A stretch of DNA of 64,000 bases from Helicobacter didelphidarum. Its GTDB lineage: Bacteria > Campylobacterota > Campylobacteria > Campylobacterales > Helicobacteraceae. Each line of letters starts with the position of its first letter. Positions within the stretch are counted from its first letter, which is position 1. Positions 8,036 to 18,335 of this stretch are shown piece after piece. The DNA is taken from the NCBI RefSeq assembly GCF_003364195.1, contig NZ_NXLQ01000002.1, positions 62,001 to 126,000 of the forward strand. Reading direction: 5' to 3'. Under the pieces are notes generated by a model. The model did not search any database. It was given only the letters and a program-made list of their open reading frames with translations, and had not been told where the DNA came from. A program made the position numbers and the translations under genes.

Positions 8036-9022
8036 ATGAGCATAAAGCTAGCTATTAATGGGACGGGTAGGATTGGACTTTGTGCAACAAGAATTGCAGC
8101 TCAAAGAGATGATATTGAATTGGTTGCAATTAATACAACAACCGATATAGATACCCTTATTCACTTACTTAGATATGATTCTGTTCACGGAGTAAGTGAT
8201 GTTAAAAAAGTAGATTCTCAAACACTTTGTATTGGTAAAAGTCATCAAATCAGAATCTTGAGCGATAGAGATCCTACAAAGTTGGATTTTGGTGAAGCCA
8301 TCTGTGTTGTTGAATGCACAGGGAAATTTAATTCTCTTGAAAAGTCGAGTATCCATATAAAAAATAATGTAAAAAAAGTTATTATTTCAGCACCAGCAGA
8401 GAATGCACCAACTTTTGTTTATGGGGTAAATCATAAGAATTATGATGGTGAAAGCATTATTTCAAATGCATCTTGCACAACAAATTGCCTTGCTCCTCTT
8501 GTAAAAGTTATTGATGAGGCATTTGGCGTTGAAAATGGTCTTATGACCACCATTCATAGTTATACTAATGACCAAAATCTCCTTGATGTAAAACATAAAG
8601 ATTTAAGACGAGCAAGAGCTGCAACACTTAATATGATTCCAACAAGCACAGGGGCAGCAAAAGCAATAGGACTTGTGCTACCACACTTAAGTGGCAAACT
8701 TAGTGGAATATCTGTTCGTGTGCCAACGCCAGATGTGAGTTTGGTAGATTTTAATATAAATTTAAAAAGCTATGCTACTACCGAACGCATAAATGAAGCA
8801 TTTTATAAAGCACAAGATTCTAATATGAAAGGACTTATTTTAGTTGATGATAATCAGAGGGTTTCAAGTGATTTTATTGGGTCAAGTTATAGTGCAATTC
8901 TTGTGCCAGATAAAACTATTGTTGTTGGAGAGAAGAATGCGAAAATATTAGCATGGTACGATAATGAAATGGGATATACTCATCGTTTAATAGATATGAG
9001 TACATATATTTGCAAACATTAA
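8036..9022 (+). CDS. gap: Glyceraldehyde-3-phosphate dehydrogenase
   Basis: Oxidises glyceraldehyde 3-phosphate to 1,3-bisphosphoglycerate with NAD(P). The 328-residue protein has the Rossmann start [12 protein letters not shown], the active-site motif [13 protein letters not shown] with Cys147, a conserved His in TTIHSYTND, and the C-terminal [13 protein letters not shown] strong AAAAAAGG site precedes the ATG. It is slightly shorter than the usual 330-335 residues. The cofactor choice (NAD or NADP, glycolytic or gluconeogenic) is not decided here. Confidence 0.96.
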   Translation: MSIKLAINGTGRIGLCATRIAAQRDDIELVAINTTTDIDTLIHLLRYDSVHGVSDVKKVDSQTLCIGKSHQIRILSDRDPTKLDFGEAICVVECTGKFNSLEKSSIHIKNNVKKVIISAPAENAPTFVYGVNHKNYDGESIISNASCTTNCLAPLVKVIDEAFGVENGLMTTIHSYTNDQNLLDVKHKDLRRARAATLNMIPTSTGAAKAIGLVLPHLSGKLSGISVRVPTPDVSLVDFNINLKSYATTERINEAFYKAQDSNMKGLILVDDNQRVSSDFIGSSYSAILVPDKTIVVGEKNAKILAWYDNEMGYTHRLIDMSTYICKH

Positions 9023-9496
9023 AATAATTTTTTGGTTTTAGGATAAGCTAGAAATTCGATCATCTTTGAACGATTCTTTAACGATAAATGAGCATTCAAA
9101 CATAAAATTATTCATCCATAAAAGTTTATTATAAAAAATAATTATGTCGCGAAATATATGAATCAATATTTTATAATTTTTATATTTTAATTATCAGATG
9201 AAGCTTTATATGTTACTCAACTTCTTATTATTGCAAAAAGTTATCTCTATAAATCTCAATCTCATCAATCCCCGTTTTCATACCTTAGTGCATTAAGCCC
9301 ATGGATTTCTTTTTCTCTAACTACAAACAAGGTGTGTGAGGATAAAAATAAAATTTGTTTATCTCAAACTTAAGTTTTCCACAAAAAAGAAATAGGAAAT
9401 CTAAAATATAAAATCTTAAATTCTAGTAAGTTACTATGAAAAATATGAAATTGTTATGATACACAAAAAATTAATATTATAGAAATTGTTTCTATC
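9023..9496. other. Gene-free spacer between convergent gap and typA
   Basis: An AT-rich spacer with no open frame of note on either strand. The middle (about 9240-9330) is less AT-rich and has many stops in all frames, so it might be old decayed sequence. I see no strong hairpin with a T-run for either gene. Confidence 0.4.
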
Positions 9497-11299
9497 CTAT
9501 TTTCCCTTAGCCCTTTTGCGCTGATTTGGCTCTAGGATTTTCTTGCGGATTCTAATATTTTTGGGTGTAACTTCTAATATCTCATCATCTTCAAGCCACT
9601 CTAGTGCGCGCTCTAGCGTCAAATCACGCGGTGGAACAAGCTTAATTGCATCATCACTCCCACTAGCACGCATATTGGTAAGATGCTTAGCTTTTATAGG
9701 ATTGACATCTAAATCATTATCGCGACTATGCTCACCGATAATCATTCCCACATATACTTTGGTTTGTGGGGTGATAAAAAGCACTCCTCGCTCTTGAATA
9801 TTAAAAAGTGAAAACCCTGTTGCTTCGCCGTTTTCCATACTTATCAAAGCCCCATTTTTACGAGATTCTACACTCCCGCTAAATGCACGAAACTCTAAAA
9901 AACTATGATTCATCACACCCTCACCTTTGGTATCAGTCAAAAACTCACTGCGATAGCCGATAAGCCCACGCGCTGGAATCTCAAACTCCAAACGCGTATA
10001 GCCATCATTCATCGGATTCATCGCTTTCATCTCCGCCTTGCGTTTGCCAAGTTTTTCAATAATCGCCCCGCTAAAATCCTGTGGTGTATCAATCACTAAA
10101 TGCTCAAAAGGCTCTGTTTTCACGCCATTTTCTTCTTTGACAATCACTTCAGGGCGAGAAATGCTAAACTCAAAATCCTCTCGCCTTAGATTCTCTGCTA
10201 AGATAGTGATTTGCAGCTCTCCGCGTCCGCTCACTTTGAACTTGCCCTCACCCATTTCCTCACATCTCATAGCAATATTAGTTTGCATTTCTTTAAGCAA
10301 TCTGTCTTTAAGTTTATTCGCTGTTACATGCTTACCCTCTAGCCCTGCAAGCGGACTATCATTCACCGCGAAATACACGCTCATTGTAGGCTCTTCTAGG
10401 TGCATAGGGTCAAGCGGCATAGGATTATTAGGATCAACAATAGAATCTCCAACATCAACAGCATTGAATCCTGCGATAGCAACAATATCCCCTGCTTCTG
10501 CAGATTCTATCTCTGTGCGAGCTAAGCCTAAGAATCCAATAAGCTTAGTAATCCTTCCGCTTTCTTTTTCGCCATCAGACTTTGCCAAAAGCACATTTTC
10601 ACCTTTTTTGACCTTGCCATTAAACACGCGTGCGATACCGATTTTGCCCACATAATTATCATAATCGAGCGTAAAAACCTGCATTTGCAAGGGATTCTCA
10701 CTGCTTCCACTTGGTTCTGGGACATGCTCAATAATTGCCTCAAAAAGTGGCTCTAAACTCTTTTTCTCATCTTCTAATTCTTTTATCGCGTAGCCATCTC
10801 GTGCCGCCGCATAAATCACAGGAAAATCAAGTTGAGAATCTGAAGCACCCATTGCGACAAACAAATCAAAGACTTCATCGACCACTCTATCTGGTTCGGC
10901 AGCTGGTTTGTCAATTTTATTCACCACAACAATAGGGCGGATTCCAAAGCCTAATGCTTTTTTGACGACAAATTTTGTTTGGGGCATAACGCCTTCTTGC
11001 GCATCAACAAGCAAAAGCACGCCATCAACCATTTTTAGCACTCGCTCGACTTCACCGCCAAAGTCTGCGTGTCCGGGCGTATCGATGATATTAATCTTTG
11101 TGCCTTTATAGTTTATGGCTGTATTTTTGGATAAAATTGTGATTCCGCGTTCGCGCTCCAAATCATTGCTATCCATAACGCGTTCATCGATTTGGTCGCG
11201 CTCACTAAAAGTGCCAGACTGCGTTAATAATCCATCGACTAAAGTCGTTTTACCATGATCGACATGGGCGATAACAGCGATATTTCGTATTTTTTGCAT
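9497..11299 (-). CDS. typA: Ribosome-associated translational GTPase TypA/BipA
   Basis: A 600-residue translation-factor GTPase with G1 AHVDHGKT at the N-terminus, G2 region [13 protein letters not shown]3 [12 protein letters not shown] and G4 NKIDKP, followed by the EF-G-like domains and the TypA-specific C-terminus. It acts on the 70S ribosome and supports 50S assembly, cold and stress growth. The start is placed at the ATG at 11299, where AAGGAAAG lies upstream and the protein begins [16 protein letters not shown] as in the family; the frame runs 63 bases further but without a ribosome site. The base composition is clearly richer in G+C than its flanks, with frequent GCG and CGC, and the change coincides with the gene ends, hinting at allelic replacement from another lineage. 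Confidence 0.97.
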   Translation of the reverse strand: MQKIRNIAVIAHVDHGKTTLVDGLLTQSGTFSERDQIDERVMDSNDLERERGITILSKNTAINYKGTKINIIDTPGHADFGGEVERVLKMVDGVLLLVDAQEGVMPQTKFVVKKALGFGIRPIVVVNKIDKPAAEPDRVVDEVFDLFVAMGASDSQLDFPVIYAAARDGYAIKELEDEKKSLEPLFEAIIEHVPEPSGSSENPLQMQVFTLDYDNYVGKIGIARVFNGKVKKGENVLLAKSDGEKESGRITKLIGFLGLARTEIESAEAGDIVAIAGFNAVDVGDSIVDPNNPMPLDPMHLEEPTMSVYFAVNDSPLAGLEGKHVTANKLKDRLLKEMQTNIAMRCEEMGEGKFKVSGRGELQITILAENLRREDFEFSISRPEVIVKEENGVKTEPFEHLVIDTPQDFSGAIIEKLGKRKAEMKAMNPMNDGYTRLEFEIPARGLIGYRSEFLTDTKGEGVMNHSFLEFRAFSGSVESRKNGALISMENGEATGFSLFNIQERGVLFITPQTKVYVGMIIGEHSRDNDLDVNPIKAKHLTNMRASGSDDAIKLVPPRDLTLERALEWLEDDEILEVTPKNIRIRKKILEPNQRKRAKGK

Positions 11300-11769
11300 T
11301 TCTTTCCTTACAATATTTAGGTAAACTTTTTGACTTTCAAGCGTGGATTCTAACACATACAAATTAATATTTTACAACTTTGATATTATTTTAAAGTTAA
11401 AAAACATGGATGAGTTAAAAATTTTTTGAATGCAGCAATCTTGATTCTGTTGGTTATTTTTTATAACTAGATTATTTAAGTTCGTGTACCAATTAAAAAT
11501 TAACTATATAATTTATCAATAAAAAGGTTGAGATGAAACTTCGAAAACATCTATAATGTTATACTTGATACTTTTAAAAAGATTGTGGATTATTGTTTCA
11601 TTTTTAATTTAGCAAAAATTATTTGTTAGAACTTAATTACTATTGTAGAAATACAATTTTAAAGATATAATAGTAAAAAATATTTTAATTAGAGTTATTT
11701 TGATTTTATTTTACTGTAAATAATGTAAATGCAAAATTTCTCAATTCATATACTTTTGGTAGGATTGCT
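11300..11769. other. Divergent gene-free spacer between typA and a cytochrome gene
   Basis: AT-rich with no credible gene. It contains the typA ribosome site at its left end and a promoter with an overlapping inverted repeat (11637-11676) near the right end. The rest is featureless to my eye. Confidence 0.4.
11637..11676 (+). promoter_or_regulatory. Promoter with overlapping inverted repeats upstream of the cytochrome gene
   Basis: TTGTAG at 11643-11648 and TATAAT at 11666-11671 are 17 bases apart, a good -35/-10 pair for the gene at 11770. ATTGTA-GAAA-TACAAT (11642-11657) forms a tight hairpin over the -35, and TTACTAT (11637-11643) pairs with ATAGTAA (11670-11676) across the whole promoter. 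This nested symmetry could be an operator for a dimeric repressor. It is not matched to a known regulator. Confidence 0.35.
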
Positions 11770-12174
11770 ATGGTAAAAAAGATTTTTTTTGTAATTTTTC
11801 TATTTTTGTATGGATTTTTACCAATTTTAGCAGATTCTACAAATAATATTTTACTAAAACAAAATAAAATTAATAATACACAAAGCTTCATTACAAGTGG
11901 AGATTTTATTACAGAGAAGGAATATGGTAAATATTTATATCAAAATCCGCGTGGCATTAGTTGCAAATCATGTCATGGAGAATATGGGGAAGGTTCGCTT
12001 TTAGCAACTTATATAGATAGAAATCAAGAAAAGCAGTTATATGCTCCAAATATCACTAATCATACCATTCAAGATTTTAGTAAAGCAGTGAAATATCCAA
12101 AAGGGGTTATGCCAACATATTATTTAACAGATATAGAAATTCAAGCTATTTATCAGTTTATTACTACCCAATAA
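11770..12174 (+). CDS. Exported mono-haem c-type cytochrome
   Basis: A 134-residue protein with an N-terminal signal peptide (MVKKIFFVIFLFLYGFLPIL, then ADS as cleavage region) and one haem-attachment motif CKSCH near residue 70. A likely axial Met lies in KGVMPTY near residue 118. The fold is that of a class I small cytochrome c acting in the periplasm. It is preceded by a GGTAGG ribosome site and by the promoter at 11643-11671. The electron partner cannot be told from the sequence; the downstream genes do not form an obvious oxidase or peroxidase complex. A T8 run near the start codon could slip. Confidence 0.85.
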   Translation: MVKKIFFVIFLFLYGFLPILADSTNNILLKQNKINNTQSFITSGDFITEKEYGKYLYQNPRGISCKSCHGEYGEGSLLATYIDRNQEKQLYAPNITNHTIQDFSKAVKYPKGVMPTYYLTDIEIQAIYQFITTQ

Positions 12175-12270
12175 ATCTTTTATACTATAAAATATTAAAA
12201 ATTCATTGTTACAATTTCATATAAAGATTCTGAAATAATCTCATAAATAAACAAATTTAAAGTTAAAATA

Positions 12271-12717
12271 ATGCAAAAAGAAATACAATCACATAAAGAC
12301 AATAATCAAAAATACCTTATACACAAAGAAGGATATTATTATACTTTCAATCCCTCAAAATGCAGTGAGTGTGGTGGGAAATGTTGCTATGGAGAAAGCG
12401 GTTATATTTTTGTAACAATACATGAAATGAAAACTATAGCAAAATTTTTAAATATAAGTTTAGAAGAATTAGCTCTAAAATATGTAAAAAAAGTAGGTTA
12501 TAGATTTTCTTTTATCGAAAAGGATTGTCAGGAACAATTCAATGGAGTAAGTTGTATTTTTTTTAATGAGACAACAAAAGAATGTAATATTTATTCTGTC
12601 CGCCCAAAACAATGTAGAACATTCCCCTTTTGGAATATATATCAAAAAAATAATCGAGATCTATTACAAAGATGTATTGGTGTAATATTATTACAAAGCG
12701 ATCGCAAGGAGACATAA
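12271..12717 (+). CDS. YkgJ-type cysteine-cluster protein
   Basis: A 148-residue protein with the Cys cluster of the YkgJ / Fe-Zn-chelating family: CSECGGKCCYG around residues 31-41, a further Cys in GVSCIFF, then CNIYSVRPKQCRTFPFW, which is the conserved signature of the family. It presumably binds a metal ion or an Fe-S cluster; no member role fits this context clearly. The ribosome site before the ATG is poor. The stop overlaps the next start by one base (TAATG), so it is translated together with the TPR protein. Confidence 0.8.
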   Translation: MQKEIQSHKDNNQKYLIHKEGYYYTFNPSKCSECGGKCCYGESGYIFVTIHEMKTIAKFLNISLEELALKYVKKVGYRFSFIEKDCQEQFNGVSCIFFNETTKECNIYSVRPKQCRTFPFWNIYQKNNRDLLQRCIGVILLQSDRKET

Positions 12718-14081
12718 TGCATAAGAAATTTTTACGAACATTATTTGTGAGTGTAACCCTCAACATAATGAATCTTGTCTGTGCAGAATCTTTAAATGAT
12801 GATTTACGTGTTGATGACATAAATGCAAATATCCAAAATAATAAAGTATCAAATGAAGATATGAAAATGATTGAAGCAGCCAGTTTCATGACACAAGGAG
12901 ATTTTGCGAAAGCAAGTGAAACCTATCAATATCTCTATAATACAACAAAAGATCCATATTTTTTAAAACAGATTGCACTCGCACAAAGTCAAGGTGGAAA
13001 CTTTGATACTGCCGTGCAATATGCAATGCAATATCAAGAACTAAGCAAAGATAATGAAGACTCTGAAACAAATCTTATTATTGCTGAAAATCATGTTCGC
13101 AACAGAGAATATAACCTTGCTATTATTTTACTTGAAAAGAATCTTAGTATCAATCCAACATTACAAACACATTATATTTTAAGTAATCTCTACATGCGAG
13201 AAAAAATGCCAGAAAAAGCACTTGAACATTTTATTGTTGTCTATAATGATGAAATGAGTGTAGGAACAAAATTTCGACTTGAAGCATTCAATCAGATTGT
13301 AACAATTTATCTTGAACAAAACCAGATAGACAAAGCACTTGAATATTTGAATAGTTTTATTGCGAGCAATGAATATGAAATTAATATACAAAATTTTGTT
13401 ATACTCTATGCAAAAATGAATAAACTTGAAATTTTAAAAGATAATTTACAAAAAAGATTTCTAGAATCTCAAAATATTGAAAATGCGAGAATGTTGGTTG
13501 GTATTCTTGTGGAACTCAAACAATATGGGGAAGCAATTGGTATTTTACTTGACAATCAGTCTTTGTTGGGGACCGATGGACAAGAAATACTTATGTATGT
13601 ATATGCAGAAATTAGTGAATTTAAAAATGCAAATAATATTGCAAAATATCTTTATAAAGAAACAAATCAAATCCAGTATTTAGGGCTAAGTGCTGTTTAT
13701 GAATTCGAACTACTTCCAGTTAAAGATAATGCAACACTACAACCAACAATTACAACATTAAAATTTGTGATTGATGAACGCAATAAACAATTAAAAACAC
13801 AAAATAAAAAACTTGGTCAAGATGAAGCATTTTATTATAATTTCTTAGGTTATCTTCTAATTGATTATGATATTGATATTAATGCTGGATTGGAATACGT
13901 AAGCACCGCACTTGCCATTACTCCAAATTCTGTCGAGTATTTAGATAGTCTTGCTTGGGGATTCTATAAAAGCAAAAATTGTAAAAAAGCACAAGAAACA
14001 ATAAGACTCATTCCTGTGGAGAAAATACAGAATCTTCAAGAAGTGCAAGAACACTACAACCTTATCCAGCAATGCTCATAA
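12717..14081 (+). CDS. Exported TPR-repeat protein
   Basis: A 454-residue protein with a signal peptide (about residues 1-25, cleavage after VCA) and several tetratricopeptide-like helical repeats (EAASFMTQGDFAKASETYQY, IAENHVRNREYNLAIILLEK, LYMREKMPEKALEHFI, and a C-terminal one ending SLAWGFYKSKNCKKAQ). The final repeat with LAWGFYK resembles the TPR ends of lipid-export or outer-membrane biogenesis adaptors. The ATG at 12717 has AAGGAG immediately upstream and overlaps the previous stop. It is likely periplasmic and a protein-protein scaffold. The specific role is not recognisable; its partners may be the YkgJ-like protein and cytochrome just upstream. Confidence 0.8.
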   Translation: MHKKFLRTLFVSVTLNIMNLVCAESLNDDLRVDDINANIQNNKVSNEDMKMIEAASFMTQGDFAKASETYQYLYNTTKDPYFLKQIALAQSQGGNFDTAVQYAMQYQELSKDNEDSETNLIIAENHVRNREYNLAIILLEKNLSINPTLQTHYILSNLYMREKMPEKALEHFIVVYNDEMSVGTKFRLEAFNQIVTIYLEQNQIDKALEYLNSFIASNEYEINIQNFVILYAKMNKLEILKDNLQKRFLESQNIENARMLVGILVELKQYGEAIGILLDNQSLLGTDGQEILMYVYAEISEFKNANNIAKYLYKETNQIQYLGLSAVYEFELLPVKDNATLQPTITTLKFVIDERNKQLKTQNKKLGQDEAFYYNFLGYLLIDYDIDINAGLEYVSTALAITPNSVEYLDSLAWGFYKSKNCKKAQETIRLIPVEKIQNLQEVQEHYNLIQQCS

Positions 14082-14275
14082 TAATTAATAATACAAAATA
14101 TTTCACTTGATAAAATGTTTATTCCAAAAGAAACGAAAGATTCCAATAATTTCTATTTATTTCAAGAGTTTAAACTTTTCATTTTAATAATCTTAAAACC
14201 TGTGGTTTGTTTCGCACTATGATTTATTTTGAACATCGTTGCATATACATATTACAAAAAAATATCAATCTTAAG

Positions 14276-14773
14276 CTATTTAAAATCTTTTAGTAAAAGC
14301 TTTTGAGTATCCATAACACCAATTCCTTTGTCTAATGTATCAGTAGCAATTTTTTGTGCATTTGAAAGTGAATGCATTTTAGCAGTTCCACATTGATAGA
14401 TATTTAACTCTGGAATCTGATTTTCATTCTTGAGACGCAAAATATCACGCATACTTGCCTCCCATGCTTCCTTCACTTGATATTCACAAGGATTTCCGAT
14501 TACGCTCATATAAAAACCCGTCCGACACCCCATTGGTGAAATATCGATAATTTCAGTTTTTGAATCATTTAAATGATCTCGCATAAAACCAGCAAATAAA
14601 TGTTCTAAAGTGTGGATTCCTTTTTCATCGAGAATCTCTGCATTTGGCTTACAAAATCGTAAATCAAATACACTAATTTTATCTCCATGTGGTGTTTCCA
14701 TACTCTTTGCCAATCGCACTGCTGGTGCAGGCATAATTGTATGATCGACTTTAAAGCTATCAAGTAATGGCAT
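14276..14773 (-). CDS. luxS: S-ribosylhomocysteine lyase LuxS
   Basis: Cleaves S-ribosylhomocysteine to homocysteine and the AI-2 precursor in the activated methyl cycle. The 165-residue protein has the metal-binding HTLEH at residues 54-58, the catalytic Cys83 in GCRTGFY, and a late CGTAKMHSL Cys ligand near residue 128. The start at 14773 follows GGGAG; ten extra codons upstream lack a site. It ends convergent to the TPR gene and is divergent from the lipoprotein gene at 14861. In H. pylori luxS sits with reverse-transsulfuration genes; none are visible next to it here. Confidence 0.97.
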   Translation of the reverse strand: MPLLDSFKVDHTIMPAPAVRLAKSMETPHGDKISVFDLRFCKPNAEILDEKGIHTLEHLFAGFMRDHLNDSKTEIIDISPMGCRTGFYMSVIGNPCEYQVKEAWEASMRDILRLKNENQIPELNIYQCGTAKMHSLSNAQKIATDTLDKGIGVMDTQKLLLKDFK

Positions 14774-14860
14774 AATAATCTCCCTAAAATAAAAATTTTG
14801 CAAATTATAGCAAATTTATTGTAAAATACTGGAACATTTTTATTTTTTAAGGAGCATGAA

Positions 14861-15382
14861 ATGTTAAGTATAAAAAAAAGCATTATGGGTGTTGCGATAT
14901 TAAGTTACATTTTTGTTGGATGTGCTGATAAATCAGAAGTTGAGCAAAGTAACTCTATGCAATGCAATACATACAAAGATTATGCAAGTGCAACTTTTGA
15001 AGTTGAGGGTGATCTTGCAGAACAAATTGAAAAAATTGCTAAAAAGGCATTAACAAAAACTTGTTTCAAAAAAGCAGAAAATAGCACAACAAATATACGC
15101 GTAAAAATACAATCCAAACAAACTCTTCATACTGAAAGTGGTTTTATTAAAGATAAACATGATAATACACTTACGCTTACTATCACAGCAATTATGCTTA
15201 TTCCTACAAATGAAGGTGGTTTGACAACATTAACAAGCAAACAAAATGCAACCTTAAATTTAAAATCTTCCCCAATCGCAGATTTTGGAAGTAAGTCTGA
15301 ACTCTCTGAAAAAGAAGTTGTTCCATTTGTAGAGCAAAATGTAGGAGTTGCATTAAATAATTTATTTAAAGAAATGCCTTAA
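14861..15382 (+). CDS. Lipoprotein of unknown function
   Basis: A 173-residue protein with a lipoprotein signal: hydrophobic residues 8-19 ending in the lipobox IFVGC (Cys21). The mature part contains two Cys (CNTYKDY and KTCFKKAE) and a beta-rich, Ser/Thr-rich stretch (TLTLTITAIMLIPT, then TLTSKQNATLNLKSSP). A strong AAGGAG precedes the ATG. I do not recognise the family. It is a single gene divergent from luxS, with the shared 87-base spacer probably holding both promoters. Confidence 0.65.
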   Translation: MLSIKKSIMGVAILSYIFVGCADKSEVEQSNSMQCNTYKDYASATFEVEGDLAEQIEKIAKKALTKTCFKKAENSTTNIRVKIQSKQTLHTESGFIKDKHDNTLTLTITAIMLIPTNEGGLTTLTSKQNATLNLKSSPIADFGSKSELSEKEVVPFVEQNVGVALNNLFKEMP

Positions 15383-15606
15383 TGCTACTAAATTATATGT
15401 AAAAAATATAAATAAAGAATCTATGATTTTCAAAATGATTTAATCAAACAGAAAGTTTGTTGAATATTCTTCATTTTGGAATATTTTATAGAATCTTGCG
15501 AAAGTGGCATCAACTTTAAAGCAATAAATTTTTCAACATAATAGTTAAAAAATGTAAAATTCCTATCTAATTCTTAGAAAGATTACCAAAAGAAAAAGAA
15601 ATCTTT

Positions 15607-15615
15607 TGATACAAT
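15607..15615 (+). promoter_or_regulatory. Probable panC promoter (-10)
   Basis: TGATACAAT gives a TACAAT -10 at 15610-15615, 38 bases before the panC ATG, in the same form as the gap and clpS promoters. Confidence 0.45.
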
Positions 15616-15653
15616 TCTCAAATTCATTATGATGTCATTCACAAGGAAACTAG

Positions 15654-16772
15654 ATGCAATATACTATCAACAAGCAATTATTGAATCAATTTACAAACAC
15701 TCACAATTCAGATTCTGATATTAAAGCATTTCGAACATATACGAAAACATGTCAAGATTTTAATATCTTGCCACATTATCAAATCATAGAATCTTCTACC
15801 CCATTTTACAACCTTTCCAAACAATATGATATTCTCATCGCGACCACACGGGAGGAATTGCACAATGCAATCGCATATAAAAAAAATCAATACTATATGT
15901 TTTTGCATAAGAAAAGAGATTCTGAAATATCAAAATCTTGCCACATAATAGAATCAAACAATGAAGCCTTATCTTTACTAAATAAAGCACAACAACCATC
16001 CCCAACCATTGGCTTCACACCAACTATGGGAGCGTTACATAATGGACATAAAAGCTTAATTACTGCAAATGTTGCACAAAATCACATTTCTATTGTCTCA
16101 ATCTTTGTGAATCCAACCCAATTTGCACCAACAGAAGATTTAGATAAATATCCTCGCACAATAGAAAAAGACATTGAATTATGTGGAAATAATGATGTAG
16201 ATATTCTTTTTATCCCAACAAATGAAACAATATATCAAGAAAATGATGAAATTACTCTCAATCCACCAAAAAAAATGGGATATATCCTAGAGGGATATTA
16301 TCGACCAACACATTTTGCTGGAGTATTGCAAGTCGTTTTAAAACTTTTTAATCTCATCATGCCTACACACGCATATTTTGGACAAAAAGATGCACAACAG
16401 CTTTTAATCATACAAAAAATGGTGCAACATTTATGTCTTCCTATAAAAATTATTGGTATGCCCATTGTCCGAGATAGTGATAATCTAGCCCTTAGTTCGC
16501 GTAATGTATATCTTAACACACAAGAACGAAAAAAAGCTCTTGCAATCCCTACAACAATCTTTCATCTGCAAACACGAATTGTAAATGATGGTATGAGAAA
16601 TAGAAAGATACTAAAACAAGAAGCAAAAGAGATTCTTAAAGATTTGGAAATTGATTATATGGACTTTTACACATATGATTTACAATTTGCAAAAGAAGCA
16701 AGAGAATGTATTTTTCTCCTCGCTATCCGAATGGGGGCAATACGATTGCTTGATAACCTCTGGATACAATAG
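15654..16772 (+). CDS. panC: Pantothenate synthetase with a long N-terminal extension
   Basis: Joins pantoate and beta-alanine with ATP in coenzyme A synthesis. The PanC core begins near residue 115 with TPTMGALHNGH (HxGH-type adenylate motif), then VSIFVNPTQFAP, GYYRPTHFAGV, FGQKDAQQLLII and the KMSKS-like SDNLALSSRNVYL. The total of 372 residues is about 95 more than usual. The extension is not a start error: AAGGA stands eight bases before the ATG and the extension is in frame throughout. Residues 60-85 (YDILIATTREELHNAI) resemble the normal PanC N-terminus, so the family N-terminus seems to be present but split from the core by about 30 polar residues and preceded by about 60 more. The extra part is rich in GATTCT/AGAATC words. 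Confidence 0.93.
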   Translation: MQYTINKQLLNQFTNTHNSDSDIKAFRTYTKTCQDFNILPHYQIIESSTPFYNLSKQYDILIATTREELHNAIAYKKNQYYMFLHKKRDSEISKSCHIIESNNEALSLLNKAQQPSPTIGFTPTMGALHNGHKSLITANVAQNHISIVSIFVNPTQFAPTEDLDKYPRTIEKDIELCGNNDVDILFIPTNETIYQENDEITLNPPKKMGYILEGYYRPTHFAGVLQVVLKLFNLIMPTHAYFGQKDAQQLLIIQKMVQHLCLPIKIIGMPIVRDSDNLALSSRNVYLNTQERKKALAIPTTIFHLQTRIVNDGMRNRKILKQEAKEILKDLEIDYMDFYTYDLQFAKEARECIFLLAIRMGAIRLLDNLWIQ

Positions 16773-16889
16773 TAGTTTTCTGTGATTGAAGTAGTATGCA
16801 TTTGGGATGTAAAAAGCTTAACAACTTCCGAAATAATATCCTTAAAAGATTCTCAGAGTAAAATAAATATTTAAAGCGAAAGGAATCTC

Positions 16890-18255
16890 ATAAAAAAGTT
16901 TATCATTACACTATTTATCACTATTATTTGTATGGAATCCGCAGAATCCACAAAGTCAAACGAAGAGATAAAGCCTAGTTTTGATTGTGACAAAGCTGCA
17001 AGTATCGTAGAAAAAACAATTTGTGCTGATGAAGAACTTGCGAGTGAAGATAAGTATATGACAAGTGTGTATCGTGGCAAAATGGGGCTTATTAATGATG
17101 AGGGCAAAAAAGAGCTTTTGCACACAAAGAGCATTTTTAAAGAATCTTAATAAATGTGGTGATAATAAAGAATGTATCAAAGAGATCCTCAATAAGCGAA
17201 CTTTTGCAATACGAGGGCTCAAAAGTAGTGATAAAAACAATCCAAATCCCTATTTTATGACGGAAGAAATTATTTCACTTAAGAATGGCGAGGGCAAATG
17301 CTTGGGTGGGACAATCTGTGAAATAAGTATCATTGGCTTTGGGAATGGAGCTTCTCAAGGGTGCAATATCGGTGTGCAAGGCTCATTTGGCTATATTGAT
17401 AAGTTTGGAATAGCCTTATATGGTGGATTTGAAGGGCTTAATGTCAAAAAAATCTCAAAGTCTCAAGCGATGAGAGAAATACCCTTTGTAGATTCGATAG
17501 AAGAATTTGAGAGTGGCGATTTTCATGGAGCAAGTAGCGCAATTAAAGTGCTAAAATTTGATGATGATTTTATTTTGTTTGGTATCGAAGGAGAGGGTTG
17601 TGGTGCGTATTGCACACAATTTTCAAGCGAAAAGTATTTTGAGATTGAGACATTGCAAGTGGCAAACCTAGATTCTAAAAAACTCCTTGCGAAATTCATC
17701 AATGATGATTTTTGCTCCAAAGGATTCGATAAAAAAGATAATTATAGTGCAAATGACAACCCGAAGCAGTGCTACAAGAGTATCAAAGAGGCGGAACAAT
17801 ACTTTTTCTCATCACAATTTCGCAATGCTTTTGGCAGTAAGCCCATTTATCTTAAGAGCGTTGATTTGTGGTTTGATACGCATAAGGGAAAATTACTTAC
17901 AAGCGAAGAGTTTGAGAATCTTATCACAGATACGCCAGCACTAAGAGCTATGCTGACAAAGGCGATGGAGAGAGAATTTTGCCCTGAAAATAAAGAAGAT
18001 TATAATGATGATGAGTATCCTATCTGTAAGATGGGCGATGAGGCACAGGAATGCTATTTTGGTCATGATGATTTTAATGAGGTATGTGGATTATTGAAAA
18101 AACAAGTGAATTTTGAAAAAAATAGTTTAGCAATGGAATTTAATTTTCCCCATGTGATTCGCTCACAGAATACAATAATATATTTTGATTATGAGATACT
18201 TAAGCCGTATGCAAAAGGAACTTTGAAACAAATCATTGAAAGCAATGGTGGATAA
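16890..18255 (+). pseudogene. Broken LprI-like (DUF1311) exported protein gene
   Basis: The frame from 16890 encodes a signal-peptide-like N-terminus (KKFIITLFITIICMESAE) and a lysozyme-inhibitor LprI domain (PSFDCDKAASIVEKTICADEELA). It is interrupted near a six-A run at 17106-17111, and the domain continues one frame over (TQRAFLKNLNKCGDNKECI) into about 370 more residues, ending at 18255. Removing one A restores a continuous family-like reading. In addition the position where the start codon should be, five bases after AAAGGA, is ATA instead of ATG. Two lesions argue for a real pseudogene rather than a sequencing slip. The remaining C-terminal part has repeated Cys and Asp/Glu-rich segments and no recognisable domain. 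Composition is richer in G+C than the flanking genes. Confidence 0.7.
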
Positions 18256-18335
18256 AAACTCCTCAAAATGAAGAGGTTTAATAAAATTTTGCTATAATTG
18301 AATGACTTTACATTCAAGAATCTTAAAGGAAAATC

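Noticed and set aside
10038-10655. 205-codon + strand frame inside typA
   Set aside because: Ser/Pro/Leu-rich antisense shadow of a conserved GTPase; no ribosome site or domain.
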